Part shown: positions 61,461 through 64,000 of the stretch, piece by piece | How the letters are laid out: each line of letters starts with the position of its first letter | Position numbering within the stretch: position 1 is the first letter of the stretch | Assembly (NCBI GenBank): GCA_934130545.1 | Contig: CAKOYD010000001.1 | Span: forward strand, 205,064 to 269,063 | Length of the DNA: 64,000 nucleotides | From: an uncultured Bacilli bacterium | GTDB taxonomy: Bacteria; Bacillota_I; Bacilli_A; RF39; UBA660 | Direction of reading: 5' to 3' | Notes under the pieces: model-generated | The model's database searches: none | Told to the model about the DNA's origin: nothing | Seen by the model: only the letters and a program-made list of their open reading frames with translations | Program-made: the position numbers and the translations under genes

Positions 61461-62195
61461 ATGAAAACTAGAATAAAAGAAATATTTAAATATAGTAAGT
61501 TTTCTGTGTCAATGTGTGCAATTACTTTATTAATAGGTATTTTGCTTTATAGTTCAAATGCAATTGGACTCCCTATTAGGAAAAAAGCAATAATCTTTTT
61601 AGCTAGTTTTATTCCGTTTTTTATATTTTTTATAATTACTATATTATCTCATCGTTTCAAAGAAAAATATGAAAATATTTTTAAACTAATATCTATTATA
61701 ATAAGTTTATTCTTAGTGTTTTATTATTTGATATCATCATTTGTTTGTGTGTTATTATCTGCTACAAATCCAGTGACTGATCCTAAATATTATAATTATT
61801 ACGTGACCGGAAAAAGGCTTAAAAAAGTTTTCCCATCAAAAATACCATCTAATGCTAAAAATATTGAATTTTATTATGCACCGATATTTCTACAAAGTGG
61901 GCCAACTTATTCTCTATACTATATAGATGATAATATGACGAAAGAAAAATTTGATAAAAAATATAAAAATAAATCAATATGGATCGGTCATATAAAAGAA
62001 TATACAGAAAAAAACGGACTACTTTCTGGTGTATTTGCATATACTCCAGCATATTATGAAAACGAAGATGATTATATTATATATTTAATTGAAGGAAAAT
62101 GTGATAATTCTGGTTATTGTAATCATCGTAATTTTTTAATAGCCGCTTTTAATGAAGAAACAAATGAAATTGTTTTTTGTTCAGAAGAATGGTAG
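61461..62195 (+). CDS. Membrane protein with exported C-terminal domain, third gene of cassette
   Basis: Helices near residues 15-35, 45-60 and 75-105 precede an exported domain of about 135 residues (DPKYYNYYVTGKRLKKVFP, YAPIFLQSGPTYSLYYID, CDNSGYCNHRNFLIAAF). AAGGATG precedes the ATG, which overlaps the end of the VanZ gene context (TAG-A-ATG). The domain is unknown to me. All three genes of the cassette are on the plus strand with tight spacing. Confidence 0.6.
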   Translation: MKTRIKEIFKYSKFSVSMCAITLLIGILLYSSNAIGLPIRKKAIIFLASFIPFFIFFIITILSHRFKEKYENIFKLISIIISLFLVFYYLISSFVCVLLSATNPVTDPKYYNYYVTGKRLKKVFPSKIPSNAKNIEFYYAPIFLQSGPTYSLYYIDDNMTKEKFDKKYKNKSIWIGHIKEYTEKNGLLSGVFAYTPAYYENEDDYIIYLIEGKCDNSGYCNHRNFLIAAFNEETNEIVFCSEEW

Positions 62196-62317
62196 TTAAA
62201 AAGATGATAATGAGTGTTATAACTCAAAATTATCTTTTTCTTTTGTTTTAATCTGTTTTGTTTAATAATATTAACAGAGTTAGGTTTTAATGTTTCTATT
62301 GTTTTAAAATTAGGCAT
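62123..62317 (-). CDS. Doubtful ORF downstream of an attenuator-like leader
   Basis: The frame starts MPNFKTIETLKPNSVNIIKQ with a weak GAGGATA site, but its second half is antisense to the 61461-62195 gene and its terminator. Only about the first 25 codons lie in free sequence. It could be the truncated start of a gene once controlled by the leader at 62394-62465, or no gene at all. Confidence 0.2.
   Translation of the reverse strand: MPNFKTIETLKPNSVNIIKQNRLKQKKKIILSYNTHYHLFNYHSSEQKTISFVSSLKAAIKKLR
62198..62240 (+). terminator. Terminator of the membrane/HTH-VanZ cassette
   Basis: An imperfect long stem AAAAGATGATAATGAGT with ACTCAAAATTATCTTTT encloses a six-base loop, followed by T-rich sequence. 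It lies just after the stop at 62195. Confidence 0.75.
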
Positions 62318-62393
62318 TTATAAATATCCTCATTCCTTGAAGAATAACATCTATATATGTCTTCCAAGTTGACGGTTGGTTAGATTTTAGGCA

Positions 62394-62465
62394 TAAAAAA
62401 ACTTACGGCACCATAATAGGCTCGTAAGTTGTATTCATTATGGAGCAATGACATGGGTCATTTGC
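62394..62465 (-). promoter_or_regulatory. Attenuator-like RNA leader with overlapping hairpins
   Basis: Read on the minus strand, a first hairpin GCAAATGAC/GTCATTGC (62445-62465) is followed by two interleaved pairings. CCATAAT (62437-62443) pairs with ATTATGG (62411-62417), and AACTTACG (62423-62430) pairs with CGTAAGTT (62400-62407); the second is followed by seven T. The two cannot form together except as a pseudoknot, which is the antiterminator/terminator design. The first hairpin contains a seven-codon frame, ATG-ACC-CAT-GTC-ATT-GCT-CCA-TAA, a possible leader peptide. A clear target gene is missing. Confidence 0.5.
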
Positions 62466-62621
62466 AAAAAAGTAGAAACAAGTAATTGATTAAATCAATC
62501 TATTAATAGTATAACATATATTCTATACTTTAATATAAATATTTATACTAATTTAAATTATTATTTATATTCTTGTTATATTAATTCTTTATATTATATT
62601 ATCATATTATGTTAGACAAAT
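62466..62621. other. AT-rich intergenic stretch without gene
   Basis: I see no reading frame or hairpin of note here. It joins the leader element and the tandem repeats. Confidence 0.4.
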
Positions 62622-62676
62622 TTTCCATCGTGGATGGAAATATCTTCTACCCTAGATGGAAATATTTTCTACCCTA
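62622..62676. repeat. Hairpin plus tandem 22-bp repeats
   Basis: TTTCCATC (62622-62629) pairs with GATGGAAA (62633-62640). That second arm begins the first of two 22-base direct repeats (62633-62654 and 62655-62676; unit GATGGAAATATYTTCTACCCTA, one mismatch). The block is followed by GACAAAAAA, while ...AGACAAA also precedes it. The function is unknown. Confidence 0.7.
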
Positions 62677-62756
62677 GACAAAAAATATAAATCTTATTCA
62701 AAATAAAAAGACTAGTTATATTTCAAACTAATCTCACCAATAAATTGTAATTTGAA

Positions 62757-63767
62757 TTATACTTTAAATTTTAATCTAGTATCTTTTTTAAATTCTTTCT
62801 TTTTTGGATTTCCCTCAACTCTATAAATATCATTATTTTTAATATCATAGATAACAGACCATATTGTATCAGCATCAGTCTTTCTATCATACTGACACAT
62901 AAATCCATTCTTCCCTGATAATATATCTTTAACTAAATGAAATGAATAATTGTTTTTGTATTCTTTTAAAGTATTATAAGCAACTAAATATCTTTCTTTT
63001 GCTTTCCAATCATCTACTTCATAATTATTAAATTTTTTCATTTTCATAGAATTAAATTCATTTGCTGTTGTTACAAAATTTCCATCTTTATTTGGTCTTA
63101 TTATTTCTATTTCTTCACAATTACACTCAACAATTACGATATTACCAGTTCGATCTGCAATAGTTAGTGTTTGTTGTGATGCTATAGGAACACTCTTTAA
63201 CAAAGAAATTGCTTCATCAGTAGTTTTACATTTTTCAAGTAAATACCTAACTAACATACCTGCATTAAAACCTGCTTTTATAATAGTAGGATATATAAAT
63301 GTTAATCCAACAGCAAAACCATATTCATTTATTCCATCTTCCATTTCTATAAATGCTGTGGTATTACCATTAAAAGCATAAACATTATCTAAATTATATA
63401 AACAATTCATATATAATTTTTCCAATGATACTAGAAAATCACTATTTCTTCCAAAAAGAATATTGTTATCATCTTTGACTGCCATACAAGTACAATGATT
63501 ATTAAATTCAAAACAATACATACTTAATAAGAAAGTATAAAAATCTTCATAAGAACTATTCTGTCCTTTTGCTAATCCTTTAATTTCTTCTAAAATCTCT
63601 GGATAATATTTTGCATATATAGGTAAACACTCTTTAGCAAATTTTCTTCTTTCTTCTGTTATTTTAAAAGTATGATTATTACTAATTATTTTACCATTGT
63701 TATATAATAATTTACCCCAATTAAACCCCGCCTCATAATGACTTTTTTTAAATCTTCCATGATACAT
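62757..63767 (-). CDS. C45-type Ntn-hydrolase / acyltransferase-like protein
   Basis: The fold pattern of isopenicillin-N acyltransferase/C45 family proteins is visible: helical N-terminus (HYEAGFNWGKLL), then the expected nucleophile Cys in NHCTCMAVKDDNN, followed by ILFGRNSDF, NEYGFAVGLTFIYP, and DRTGNIVIVECN. C45 proteins cleave themselves before the Cys to expose it and then act on amide bonds. Unlike secreted relatives there is no signal peptide, so it is likely cytoplasmic. The substrate is unknown. The start codon is preceded by GGAGGAAG. Confidence 0.8.
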   Translation of the reverse strand: MYHGRFKKSHYEAGFNWGKLLYNNGKIISNNHTFKITEERRKFAKECLPIYAKYYPEILEEIKGLAKGQNSSYEDFYTFLLSMYCFEFNNHCTCMAVKDDNNILFGRNSDFLVSLEKLYMNCLYNLDNVYAFNGNTTAFIEMEDGINEYGFAVGLTFIYPTIIKAGFNAGMLVRYLLEKCKTTDEAISLLKSVPIASQQTLTIADRTGNIVIVECNCEEIEIIRPNKDGNFVTTANEFNSMKMKKFNNYEVDDWKAKERYLVAYNTLKEYKNNYSFHLVKDILSGKNGFMCQYDRKTDADTIWSVIYDIKNNDIYRVEGNPKKKEFKKDTRLKFKV

Positions 63768-63818
63768 ATTTTTCTATCTTCCTCCTTAAAATTTTGAGTA
63801 AGATCTTGCTCTGTTTAA

Positions 63819-63847
63819 ATGATAAGATAATAAAAAATTTAAGTCAA
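63819..63847 (-). promoter_or_regulatory. Promoter of the C45-type hydrolase
   Basis: TTGACT (63842-63847) and TATCAT (63819-63824) are 17 bases apart on the minus strand, about 50 bases upstream of the start codon. Confidence 0.6.
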
Positions 63848-63883
63848 TAGAATAAAAAATTTTAGTAAAACTTTTTGAATATC

Positions 63884-63913
63884 AAGAAAAAAGACTATCA
63901 AACTTTCTTGATA
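63884..63913 (-). terminator. Terminator of the gene running off the right edge
   Basis: TATCAA (63896-63901) pairs with TTGATA (63908-63913), and the minus strand continues TTTTTTCTT. It lies just after the stop codon at 63935. Confidence 0.7.
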
Positions 63914-63934
63914 ATCTAATCGTTAAATTGTAAT

Positions 63935-64000
63935 TTATCTTTTAACTTTTTTAATAAATAGGAAGTAAACGATTATAGGTATTATTATTAAATCTGGTAT
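63935..64000 (-). CDS. C-terminal end of a membrane protein, cut by window edge
   Basis: A frame open to the edge reads IPDLIIIPIIVYFLFIKKVKR and then TAA at 63935, a hydrophobic helix with a basic tip, typical of a membrane protein C-terminus. A terminator follows directly. Only 21 residues are visible, so no family can be given. Confidence 0.5.
   Translation of the reverse strand: MPDLIIIPIIVYFLFIKKVKR

Overview
This window comes from an AT-rich Gram-positive chromosome, most likely an uncultured gut member of the Bacilli (an Erysipelotrichales/RF39-like lineage). The assignment is inferred from gene content and gene order. TGA is a normal stop codon and tryptophan is TGG. Sporulation genes (spoIIR, spoIID, spoIIQ, two YjcZ-like peptides) and Mbl show that the lineage is not a wall-less mollicute. 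Most genes lie on the minus strand, and many transcription units end in intrinsic terminators that can be read directly.

Layout. 1-7.6 kb: a HAD phosphatase fragment, secreted and membrane proteins of unknown function, an XRE regulator with a membrane anchor, tRNA-His, a rhomboid protease, rluD-lspA and an orphan type IV pseudopilin. 7.7-16.9 kb: ferredoxin, an unexplained intergenic block that may encode an RNA, a dnaD-nth pair, two surface proteins, a 2,4-diaminopentanoate dehydrogenase-like enzyme, phosphoketolase, and rplM-rpsI with an L13-type leader. 17-24.6 kb: a compact SUF operon (sufC, a short SufD-like scaffold, sufS, sufU; no sufB in the window), a HIT protein, two tiny YjcZ-like genes, a PrsA-like foldase, a YjbA-like protein and rmuC.

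24.7-45.5 kb is the most unusual region: about 20 genes on one strand combining a Tad/type IVc pilus machine with a Gram-positive type IV secretion system (T4SS). In transcription order they are CpaB, CpaF, TadB, TadC, a 53-aa pilin-like peptide, a TadZ-like protein without a P-loop, two VirB2-like proteins, a TrbL/VirB6-like channel protein, PrgI, a split VirB4, a SpoIID+CHAP wall hydrolase, a lipoprotein, the VirD4 coupling ATPase, two secreted proteins, two TadE-like proteins and a second CpaB. No relaxase, integrase or prepilin peptidase is visible. CpaF belongs to the same ATPase superfamily as VirB11, which Gram-positive T4SSs normally lack, so one hybrid export machine is a reasonable hypothesis. 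Internal terminators and a strong promoter split the locus into three main units and give the small VirB2-like gene its own expression signals.

45.6-55.1 kb follows the Bacillus subtilis rpmE-prfA-prmC-spoIIR-mntP-rpiB-ywzB-murA-spoIID-spoIIQ-mbl neighbourhood in gene content but is rearranged, and spoIIID is missing. 55.2-59.4 kb holds a membrane protein, a DUF1292 protein, a Y-family DNA polymerase, an unknown gene and a NagZ-like glycosidase. 59.4-64 kb is an accessory segment: a possible mobile-element remnant, a broken reading frame, a three-gene cassette (membrane protein, HTH-VanZ fusion, membrane protein), an attenuator-like RNA leader, short tandem repeats, a C45-type Ntn-hydrolase and the end of another gene.
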